IMG/VR virus record: IMGVR_UViG_3300023174_000359
Span: 1-37,656 of that record
DNA length: 37,656 nt
Reading direction: 5' to 3' (one strand)
DNA from: a virus
The notes below the pieces were generated by a model that was not told the DNA's origin, searched no databases, and was given only the letters and a program-made list of their open reading frames with translations. Both the position numbers and the translations under genes were made by a program. The number at the start of each line of letters is the position of its first letter. Positions within the stretch are counted from its first letter, which is position 1. Below are positions 1-8,700 of the stretch, piece by piece.

Positions 1-987
<987 letters not shown>

Positions 988-988
<1 letters not shown>

Positions 989-1317
989 TATTGTGTCACC
1001 TCAGGTGTAACAATAAAGCGACCTTCAAGGATGCGTGTAACTTCACCACCAGAAGAAGTTAATTCAATATCATAAACCCAACGACCAGCAGGTACACTAG
1101 ACATGGTAGTAGCAGAAGCGGTTGCCGATACATGTCCCACCGATGTCATAGTTGCAGAAGTAATATTTAGTAAAGTTGTATTAGAAGAAGTAGACTGACG
1201 AACCTGCATAGCAAAGGTGTATCCAGTTAGATTCCAAGGAGTACCATCGGTCTCAACTCGGAAGTTTAAGTTAAAGGTAGCACCTTGTTCGGCTACAATG
1301 TTGTACTTACCACTCAT
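988..1317 (-). CDS. Small structural protein, beta-rich, possible fibre or baseplate component
   Basis: 109 residues, no signal peptide or membrane segment. The sequence is dominated by short beta-strand-like stretches ([35 protein letters not shown]) ending in EGRFIVTP. This resembles the small N-terminal-type domains of phage baseplate or fibre-associated proteins (BppU-like), but I do not recognise a specific family with certainty. It sits directly upstream of the collagen-like fibre with a one-base stop/start overlap and overlaps the preceding gene's stop by 4 bases, which fits translational coupling and a shared role in the tail or fibre complex. That role is inferred from position. Confidence 0.7.
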
Positions 1318-1544
1318 AGTTCATCCTTAAGATGTAATGTAATATGCTCATCTAAACGTTTCTCAATCCTGTCCACCGCACGAGCAACATCTGGAAGACT
1401 TCTACCACCATTAGCCGTAGGCTGGATAGGATGTGTTAATTCTTTAATGTAAGATTTTAATGGATTCACAATAAGCCACTTGCCTATTAATGCAATAATA
1501 CCCAGTGCCAACGATACAACAGATAAAGATTCTAACAGTGTCAT
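1314..1544 (-). CDS. Small single-span membrane protein
   Basis: 76 residues with one hydrophobic helix at about residues 5-28 (LSVVSLALGIIALIGKWLIV), followed by a charged C-terminal half with a helical, coiled-coil-like pattern (VARAVDRIEKRLDEHITLHL). This layout is common for small phage membrane proteins, including some holins and lysis regulators, but also for virion proteins. It is embedded in the structural operon (ATGA overlap with the upstream gene), far from the lysis cassette at 27.8-30 kb. I therefore leave the function open. Confidence 0.68.
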   Translation of the reverse strand: MTLLESLSVVSLALGIIALIGKWLIVNPLKSYIKELTHPIQPTANGGRSLPDVARAVDRIEKRLDEHITLHLKDEL

Positions 1545-1792
1545 ACTGTACTCACCGTGTAGCCAGCAGCAATAAGTGCATTTCTTTCGGCTAGTGTTAC
1601 ATAGTGTTCATGCCCACCAAGGTAAACAACACTGGCTTCATTTAAATCATCTTGTGATGGATACTCTTCTTCATACCAACTGTTGCCAACTTTGTAGACA
1701 GTTATACCATGCTTGAGTGGGTATCGGTAGAATAACCAGTGTCCACCTGCTGGACCGTACTCAACAGTAGGTGGTGCAAATAGATAAGCCAT
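1541..1792 (-). CDS. Conserved-looking small protein, function unknown
   Basis: 83 residues when started at ATG 1792 (MAYLFAPPTVEYGP). An in-frame ATG nine codons earlier exists, but the chosen start has an AAGGA Shine-Dalgarno at good spacing and the upstream extension lies in that ribosome-binding region. The protein is rich in aromatic residues and proline (WLFYRYPLKHG) and ends ERNALIAAGYTVSTV. Its position between the capsid gene and fibre-associated genes suggests a head or head-completion protein. I do not recognise the family. Confidence 0.68.
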   Translation of the reverse strand: MAYLFAPPTVEYGPAGGHWLFYRYPLKHGITVYKVGNSWYEEEYPSQDDLNEASVVYLGGHEHYVTLAERNALIAAGYTVSTV

Positions 1793-1827
1793 TATGTTTT
1801 CCTTCTTGGTTAGAAACATAACCCCAC

Positions 1828-1853
1828 CCCCAGGACCGTTATATGACCTGGGG
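1828..1853 (-). terminator. GC-rich hairpin after the capsid gene
   Basis: CCCCAGG (1828-1834) pairs with CCTGGGG (1847-1853) around a 12-base loop, starting 19 bases after the capsid stop codon. There is no clear U-tract on the minus strand, so it may be a weak terminator, an mRNA-stability element or a processing site that raises capsid expression over the genes that follow. Confidence 0.45.
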
Positions 1854-1871
1854 ATGAGATTAGATTGCTAG

Positions 1872-2882
1872 TTATGCAATGCTTGAGGATGACTCAATGC
1901 GGTATAGAGCGTTCTGACGGTATACTGCATGTCCTAGAACACCGTACCAACCGATTGGACGCTGACGCATCAATTTGTCAACGACTGGACCAATAACCAC
2001 GTGTGGTTCTTCGGCTACAGCCTCAGCAAGTGCTTGCTGTCCTGCAATGAATGTGCGGTAAACAGGAATGCTGCTTGCGCCATCGTTGCCCTTCTTTAGA
2101 CGTGGTGATTCTACGAAGTAAGCACCTTCGTAGGTACCAATTTCGCCAGCCCAGATGTTATCAACCTGTGAGTACTCGTGAGGTAGACGCCAGTTAGCGG
2201 AACCACTTGCAGCACGAAGGTCAAGAGATACTTCTGGGTGGATACCAGCCCAGTAAAGTGAACCCTTACGTCCGTTAGCCTTGTTGGTACGCAACTTAGC
2301 AACAGCCTTGCGGATATCAGCCGAAGTGATGATGTCATCAGAGGTGATACCAGAAGTGGTTGTTGCTACAGTTGAACCACCAGTTGCGTAAAGTACGTTA
2401 GTACCAGCAAGAAGGGCAGTCTGAGCAAGGTCATCAATGCTGTCAGCCATGTTGAATGCAATGATATTTGCAACAGCAGGGTCTACATCAGCAAGTGACA
2501 TCAACTGTAGTTTACGAGTAACAACAGTTGCGTTACCGTATTCGTTTAGTGTGACGTTGACGATGCTTGGGGTTGATAGAGATACTGCAGTTGGGTCAAC
2601 ATCTTCCGACAATGCGGTAGTTGCAAGAGACATGTCTGCGTAAATCTGAAGTGCAACACTTGAACCAGGCATTGCCTGACGTGCTGGCTTCTTGTCTGCT
2701 ACTGAACGTAGCAATGGGGTTGCACGCAGTTCAAATTCAACAAGGCGGTCGTATGCCTTCTGAACTAGACCTGCGGCGTTTGATGGGGTAAAAGCACCTA
2801 CGTTGTTTGCACTAGCGTATGCGCCACCACCGAGACCACCGTTAGTGGCTGCGGAGCCACCTGATAAGCCTGTGTTAGCCAT
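1872..2882 (-). CDS. Major capsid protein, N4-gp56-like family
   Basis: 336 residues. The N-terminus is Gly/Ala/Ser-rich (about residues 1-30), then a long helix (NAAGLVQKAYDRLVEFELRA), then a block with the sense 'pLlR.vADKKpArqaMPGSsV', and later NEYGNATVVTRKL and a long helix of DSIDDLAQTALL type. This is the pattern I associate with the N4-gp56 group of HK97-fold major capsid proteins. It follows the scaffold gene by 31 bases, the usual scaffold-capsid order, and is followed by a stem-loop. The Gly-rich N-terminal arm could be a scaffold-interacting or processed region. It forms the icosahedral shell. Family assignment is by eye; a structure or profile search would confirm it. Confidence 0.87.
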   Translation of the reverse strand: MANTGLSGGSAATNGGLGGGAYASANNVGAFTPSNAAGLVQKAYDRLVEFELRATPLLRSVADKKPARQAMPGSSVALQIYADMSLATTALSEDVDPTAVSLSTPSIVNVTLNEYGNATVVTRKLQLMSLADVDPAVANIIAFNMADSIDDLAQTALLAGTNVLYATGGSTVATTTSGITSDDIITSADIRKAVAKLRTNKANGRKGSLYWAGIHPEVSLDLRAASGSANWRLPHEYSQVDNIWAGEIGTYEGAYFVESPRLKKGNDGASSIPVYRTFIAGQQALAEAVAEEPHVVIGPVVDKLMRQRPIGWYGVLGHAVYRQNALYRIESSSSIA

Positions 2883-2913
2883 TATATTTCCTTAGGGTTA
2901 GATTGATTTGCGA

Positions 2914-3405
2914 TTATTCTGCGCCTTGACTGTAGAGGAAGTTAAGTAACTCCTCCGCAGAGCCAGCGTTGTTCATGATGTTAAATGCATCATTCACATC
3001 ATCTGGAGAAATAGCACCAGATGTTACTGCATCTATTTGACGCAATGCAGCCATGTCATTGACATCTACTGCGTTTTGTTGTGTAGGTGCAGCAACCCCA
3101 AACAGTTCACTATTTTCAGTTAACCAGTTACTGATGCTATCCGAGGATATTTCAATATCTGCTGGAATGAATTTAGCAACCTTTGGGTTGACACCTTTCT
3201 CCGTCAAGACCTGACTAATTGTTGCTTCCCGTTGGAACTTGCGCAATGCTTCCAATTCGGATTGCAACTCTTTGAGTTGTTTGTCTTTTGCACGTTCGGC
3301 ACGTCGGACTTTCTTGAGTACATCATCAGATGAACCACGTTGTGGTGCATCGTCATAGTCCTCAAACTCAAAGTCATCGTCCCAGTCTTGTGTGTTGTTG
3401 CTCAT
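2914..3405 (-). CDS. Capsid scaffolding protein
   Basis: 163 residues from ATG 3405 (MSNNTQDWDDDFEFEDYDD). An earlier in-frame ATG at 3450 is less likely because the GGGAG ribosome-binding sequence lies just before 3405. The N-terminus is extremely acidic, residues ~25-60 form a charged coiled coil (RRAERAKDKQLKELQSELEA), and the C-terminal half is helical (SAEELLNFLYSQ). Acidic tail, central coiled coil and position immediately before the major capsid gene are the hallmarks of internal scaffolds that direct procapsid assembly and then leave. Removal could be by proteolysis; the only protease-like gene in the capsid operon is the hydrolase at 11811-12320. Confidence 0.82.
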   Translation of the reverse strand: MSNNTQDWDDDFEFEDYDDAPQRGSSDDVLKKVRRAERAKDKQLKELQSELEALRKFQREATISQVLTEKGVNPKVAKFIPADIEISSDSISNWLTENSELFGVAAPTQQNAVDVNDMAALRQIDAVTSGAISPDDVNDAFNIMNNAGSAEELLNFLYSQGAE

Positions 3406-3495
3406 CGCAACTATCTCCCTTACATTAGTTGTTGTTCGTACATGTCTCACTCCTGCACAGGGGTATGTAGGTTGGTATGTACTACCGCTCTTTTA

Positions 3496-3522
3496 CTCAG
3501 TGGGGGCGGTTAATCCACTGAG
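3496..3522 (-). terminator. Perfect 8-bp stem-loop between internal protein and scaffold genes
   Basis: CTCAGTGG (3496-3503) pairs with CCACTGAG (3515-3522) around an 11-base loop. On the minus strand it begins 5 bases after the stop at 3527 and is followed by TAAAAGAG rather than a U-tract, so an mRNA-processing or stability role upstream of scaffold and capsid is as likely as termination. Confidence 0.45.
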
Positions 3523-3526
3523 AGTT

Positions 3527-4645
3527 TTATACTTGTCGCTTGCGACTTAATGAACCAGTTGTAACGCCAGACTGTCCAGCAAATTGTGAACGAGCCTGTG
3601 AACGAAGACGCTTAGTTGCTGTTGTTTCAACACCAGTTCCAAGTGCTTCTGCTTCAAGTTGTGCCTGTGTTGGTGCTTCTCCACCAAACATACGAGATGC
3701 TTGTTGGATGCCACCACGTTCTGCAGCAACTGCTTGGAATCCCTTGAGTGCTTGTTCACGAGTAACACCTTGACGTGATAATTGTTCAAGGTTTGATTCA
3801 GGTGTCAATCCAGCAACCTTAGCAGATGCAGCAATGGCTGCTGAGCCAAACTTAATCTTTTGCTCAACGGCATCAGTGTTGCCAGTAACAAGAGTTAATG
3901 CTAGGTCATCATCGGTTAGTGTTGGGAATTGTTTTCTAATCTGTTCTTTGAGTGCATCATCTGCAGTGGTAATTGCAAAGTAAGCATTATCAATACGGTC
4001 TTGTACTTCTTGCACAGAAGTTGTGCCAGTAATAAACTTTTTAATATTGTCTTGAGTTGCAAGACTTTTAAATGCTGGACGAGATTCTAAAGCCTTTTGG
4101 TACTCACCTTCAAGTCTTGTGTACTCAGCAATGTTTCCGAAACCTTCACCTACTGCTTTACCAGCAGCAGCACGTTCATTACGTACAGTTAAGTAGGCAG
4201 AAAATCTATCACGAAAACCTTGAAGTTCTGGTGAAGTAGTATCATTAAGAATTAAGTTATATATATTTGGATCTTGCCAACTAATCTGACCAGTATCAAC
4301 AAACTTTTTTGCTACTCCATATAAACTATTTACCCAAGAATTTGCTACTGGGTCAATGCCAGTAATTCCTTTAAATATAAATCCAAAATTTGTAGCATCT
4401 TTATATTCTTGTGCTGCAGTTTCGGCAGCAGTTGGGGCAGCAACTGTTGGAGTTACTGGTGCTGGTGTTGCTGCTTTAGCCTTTGGCTTAACAGGTGCAA
4501 CTGGTTTAGGGGTTGGCTTCACTGTTGGTTTAGGCTTTGGATTTGGTTTTGGAGTAGGTACTGGTGTTACCTTAGGCGGTGCCTTAAGATTAGGATTAGG
4601 TGTAGCAGTTGTTCTACGTAAACTCTCTGCGTATTCGCCAGCCAT
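3527..4645 (-). CDS. Putative internal virion protein with Pro/Lys-rich N-terminus
   Basis: 372 residues. Residues ~20-70 are a low-complexity Pro-Lys-Thr region (PKPNPKPKPTVKPTPKP), the remainder is mostly helical and charged with Ala/Gln-rich stretches near the C-terminus (TQAQLEAEALGTGVETTA). It lies between two other large helical proteins and the scaffold gene, only 3 bases downstream of its neighbour. In short-tailed phages this position commonly holds ejection or inner-core proteins; that function is inference. The basic, proline-rich arm could contact packaged DNA. I recognise no named domain. Confidence 0.72.
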   Translation of the reverse strand: MAGEYAESLRRTTATPNPNLKAPPKVTPVPTPKPNPKPKPTVKPTPKPVAPVKPKAKAATPAPVTPTVAAPTAAETAAQEYKDATNFGFIFKGITGIDPVANSWVNSLYGVAKKFVDTGQISWQDPNIYNLILNDTTSPELQGFRDRFSAYLTVRNERAAAGKAVGEGFGNIAEYTRLEGEYQKALESRPAFKSLATQDNIKKFITGTTSVQEVQDRIDNAYFAITTADDALKEQIRKQFPTLTDDDLALTLVTGNTDAVEQKIKFGSAAIAASAKVAGLTPESNLEQLSRQGVTREQALKGFQAVAAERGGIQQASRMFGGEAPTQAQLEAEALGTGVETTATKRLRSQARSQFAGQSGVTTGSLSRKRQV

Positions 4646-4648
4646 AAT

Positions 4649-5773
4649 TTAAAATCCCATCGCAGATGCTAGACCAGAAGCAAATGTTGCCGCTTCTTTT
4701 TGTGCAGTTGTTGTATTACGAAACTCTGACATCCCACGTAATTGCTTATAGAAGTCACCATATGAAGGTGGCTTGTCAGAAGCAAGAAGAGTTTGAATTG
4801 TTGGATTAGTCAATGAAATACTTTCCATATCCTGTTCAAAAGTGTCAGCCATTAATTTGATGTAAGGATTCATTAAGTCACGTACTGTAACAGTTGAGTC
4901 AGCATTTAAACGTGGAGCAAGGTTTGCATATAAAGATGCGGCTTGCTTGCGAACTTCTGCTGCTGCATCATCTGCAGTTGTTTCACCTTTAACAACTCTG
5001 CGAACATCTGATAGGATATCACGGTCACTGCGAATAACACCCATGTCGTTTGAATACTTACGTAAGGTATCTTGAATCTTTCCTGCTTCTCCGCCAAGGT
5101 CAAGATTATCTTTTCCACCAAGCATTCCTTCAAGAACTGTGCCAGTGTACTTATCTACGAATGCTGCTTGGTCAAACTTTTGTGTAGTGGTAGTTACTCT
5201 TTTACCATTCTTATTTACAGTTTTGCTTACAGTTCCAGCAGCAGCCGATGCATTAAGTTCTTTAAAGAATTTATTCTTCTCTGCCTTTGTAGCCTTACGA
5301 CCAAATGTTGCTTGCAGTGTTGAATCAATTAATGCATCAGATAATGTCTTGTCATACTGTGTAATATTTACATCAGTATATGATGTGCGAGCACCAGTAC
5401 CAGTACCCTCTATTCCATCAGTGCTTAAACTAGATATTACTTGGAATGGACTGGTTGAAGCATCTGAACTTCCAATGATTGCATCCCAAAAAGAACTAGG
5501 CTTTTTGAATCCCATGCTTTTGCCATACTTGGCGTATGCACTGTTAATCATATCCATCTGAGACTTTGGTAAAGTTCCAGTTCTAAATGCTGCCTTAGCA
5601 GATGACTTAGACTTATAAGACTTCTTACCCGTAACAGCAGATGGTCCTGGTCCGCCAGCATTCCATAAGATACCATCTTGTGTTGCATCAACAGTTGAGG
5701 TTGATGAAGAGCCACCAGTTGTTACGCCAGGCACCGTGATGTTAGGACGCTTTACGTCTGTAGGTGTAGCCAT
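4649..5773 (-). CDS. Putative internal virion or ejection protein
   Basis: 374 residues, Ser/Thr/Gly-rich for the first ~70 residues, then alternating helical segments (SYAKYGKSMGF, SDALIDSTLQATFGRKATKAEKNKFFKEL) and a C-terminal domain of predominantly helical character ending AATFASGLASAMGF. The middle segment (KAEKNKFFKELN with a following KTVNKNGKRVTTT hairpin-like stretch) suggests a compact folded unit. The start overlaps the stop of the giant gene upstream (TAATG), so the two are translationally coupled. Together with its neighbours it forms a block of three large particle proteins. No enzymatic motif is visible. Confidence 0.72.
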   Translation of the reverse strand: MATPTDVKRPNITVPGVTTGGSSSTSTVDATQDGILWNAGGPGPSAVTGKKSYKSKSSAKAAFRTGTLPKSQMDMINSAYAKYGKSMGFKKPSSFWDAIIGSSDASTSPFQVISSLSTDGIEGTGTGARTSYTDVNITQYDKTLSDALIDSTLQATFGRKATKAEKNKFFKELNASAAAGTVSKTVNKNGKRVTTTTQKFDQAAFVDKYTGTVLEGMLGGKDNLDLGGEAGKIQDTLRKYSNDMGVIRSDRDILSDVRRVVKGETTADDAAAEVRKQAASLYANLAPRLNADSTVTVRDLMNPYIKLMADTFEQDMESISLTNPTIQTLLASDKPPSYGDFYKQLRGMSEFRNTTTAQKEAATFASGLASAMGF

Positions 5774-8700
5774 TAATCAATACTCACAATCTCAGAGTCA
5801 TAGGATAGAGGGTCATTCTCCAAGTAGTACTGGAAGAACTTTCCAAATTCAGGAACTTGCTTTTTTAAATCATTAACAATTTGTTTTTGAACGTATTGAA
5901 CGTCAGCAAATTTATCTGAATCAATGTTTGCATTAGGATTGCTGTCAATCTGTAGTCTACGAGTAACAAGATTTTTTCTTGCTTCTATGTAGAAGTAGAC
6001 AGCCTTTTGTAGGTCATTGTTCTTTACAACACCATTGACATACTTCTCATCACCAAGGAATCTAAAGATAGCCTTGACATTGTTATTAGCCTTTTGCGTA
6101 TTCATCGTTCCACTATCAGCCAACCATGCTGGGTATCGTTTAGCGATAACTGCTTTTGCATCTTTGTATCTTTGCTTAGCATCTTTCTCGCTAAGTTCAC
6201 CAGATTCAACCTGTGCATCAAAGTAATCTTTAGCGGCAAATTGCATCTTGTAACCTTGACTAATCTCAAGTTCACGAGCGGCTTCGTTAGGGTCAGTTAG
6301 TTTAGACTTAACTGCACCAATTCCAGTTACGTTAGATGAATATAACTTAGAGTTAGCAACTGCACTATAATCCTTAACAGGGTCACCAGCATTAAGCATT
6401 GCACCAGCAACCTTGGTTTCTCCAACTTCTCCATATGCATTAGCGAATGCATCAGAGTACTTGTTTAGATTGTTAAGAGTCTGAGGTGTTGACATAAATC
6501 CATATGGATTCTGCTCACGTGGTGTGAACTGAGCAACTGCTGCTCGTTCAAAACCATATTGATTAATGAACTCAAGCAGACCGTGGTCTTCACTTAGACC
6601 ATTATTAACTGCATCTTGTTTCATAACACGCAAGTCTTTACGCAATTCTTCTTGCTGCGTGGAAAACTTAGGAGCAGCAACATAGCCGAATGCAGAGAAC
6701 ATAGCCTCAGCAAAGTTCATCTGAGTTGCAGCACCCATAGCCTGAGATAACATCTCTGCACGTTTTGCATCAGTTAATGGTTCAGGATTGTATGGGTCAC
6801 GTTCTGAATCCCACTTAGCAAAGATATCATTGTAAGCAACAATTACTCTACGGTTATATCTATCAGTTGCATTAGGGTCAATGGTACCTAATACATTGCT
6901 GATGATTGGAACATCACTGGAAGCCAAACTACGCATCCAAGAGTTAGGTGAAACTGCAATGCTTAACAATACTTCACCAGTGCTTAGGTCCTGTTGTGAT
7001 TTGTAGTAAGGGAATAACTTATTACGCAAGAACTCTGGGTCTACACCCATCTTAGTTAAGAATAGTTCTGGGTCATAATCCTTACCACTTAATGTATTAA
7101 GGATTGTTCCAGCACCAACATCAACAAGTGGTCCACCTGCTTCAGGTACAAACGGTATATATCCATTATTAATCAAGTCAAAGGACGAAATTGGTGTATT
7201 AAAAGATACGCCCTCTGGAATATCTTTGCCGAAGAACTTAGCAACAGCACCAGGAATGGTTACCTTAACAGTTGCATCTTGAGCATTGAATGGATTAACA
7301 GTTTTAATCTCTTGACCATTCTCATCTTCAACACTGAATACCTTACCAGGTGACTGATAAATCATGAAGTAACGTGCAGCAGCCTGTGGATTACGAAGTG
7401 TATACCCAAACCAGTAACGATTAGAGTTCTGTTTAGCCATATAAAATGGAGACACAAAGCGAAGCAAATGTCCTGGGTCAGTGTAACGCTCAATAGAATA
7501 CAAACGTTCCATTAGCATCTTGTAGGCAAACTTATGTGACTGTGCTTGGATTTCTCCAGACATCTTTTGAATCTGTTCAGGTGAATAACCCTGCTCAAGA
7601 AGTAACTTACCACGGCGCTTGCCTTCAGCCTTATACATCATGTTGTAGAAAGGGTGACGAACTAATGAATCTTCAGGCTTTGTTCCAATGGTATCAAAGA
7701 TTTTACCAACTATTACTGACCACTTATTACGGAACTTGTTAGGACCATCTGGAGTTAGTTCATTTCCACGAACACTTGCACGTTGTGCCTCTGGAATCTT
7801 GAGCATATCCTCTGCTGTAAGTGTTCCATTCTTGGCTTTAATGCGTAGACCTGGAACTAAATCTGTAGTTTTTCCAGTAACATCTTCAATACCATCTACA
7901 ATATTACCGTCAATACCAACCTTAGGTAAGATGTTGTCAACGGTAAATTTAATTTCAGTAACAAGTCTCTCTACTGCATCTTTAACGCCAGCAGTTGAGT
8001 AACGTGATAAGTCAAACTTCTTTGTCTTACGCCATGCAACTGCTTTAGGGTCACTACTTTTAGCCCATGCAACTACCTGCTGAAGGTCATCTGTGTCAAT
8101 AAACTTCTGTGCAACATAGTCATTCATATGATGATTAGCAAAGTCTGCTGCTGCTGGTGCCCAGATTTTGTTGTCTGGAGTAATAGTACGTTCATGAACT
8201 TGACCATTAATAAAGCGTGAGTCAGCAAGACGTTGAGCATCAAAGATTGTGCGCATATTATTCTGTGCAGCACTTGACTCTTTAGCCATAATTTGTCCAA
8301 TAGGACCAGCACGGAAGCCATCAACAAATACACCAGGAACTATCTCAAACTGGTCAGTACCTGCAGCGATAATTTCACGATTAACAGTTCCATTAATAAT
8401 AAGTTCATCCATACGACCACGTGTAAGTGCACGAGTCAATGTAGTTTGCACAACGGTCTGAATAGAATCGTCTATACCACGGAATGAATCAAGTGTTGAT
8501 TCAATATATTCACGGAGTTTAGGTGGAACATCCGTGTAATCTTTGCGATTTCTAACTGCATCAAGAGTATCGTATTGTTCACGTACACGTTCCTGCATTA
8601 CACGCAATGTATCAAATACTGGACCCTCAGTAGTTGACACAATAATGTTTCGTGCATTCTTTATATCACCAGTTAAAATTGAGTCGTACAATTCTTTAGC

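Noticed and set aside
4356-4652. Plus-strand Gly/Val-rich frame, a membrane-like repeat
   Set aside because: Complement of the Pro/Lys-rich arm of the internal protein at 3527-4645; composition follows from that.
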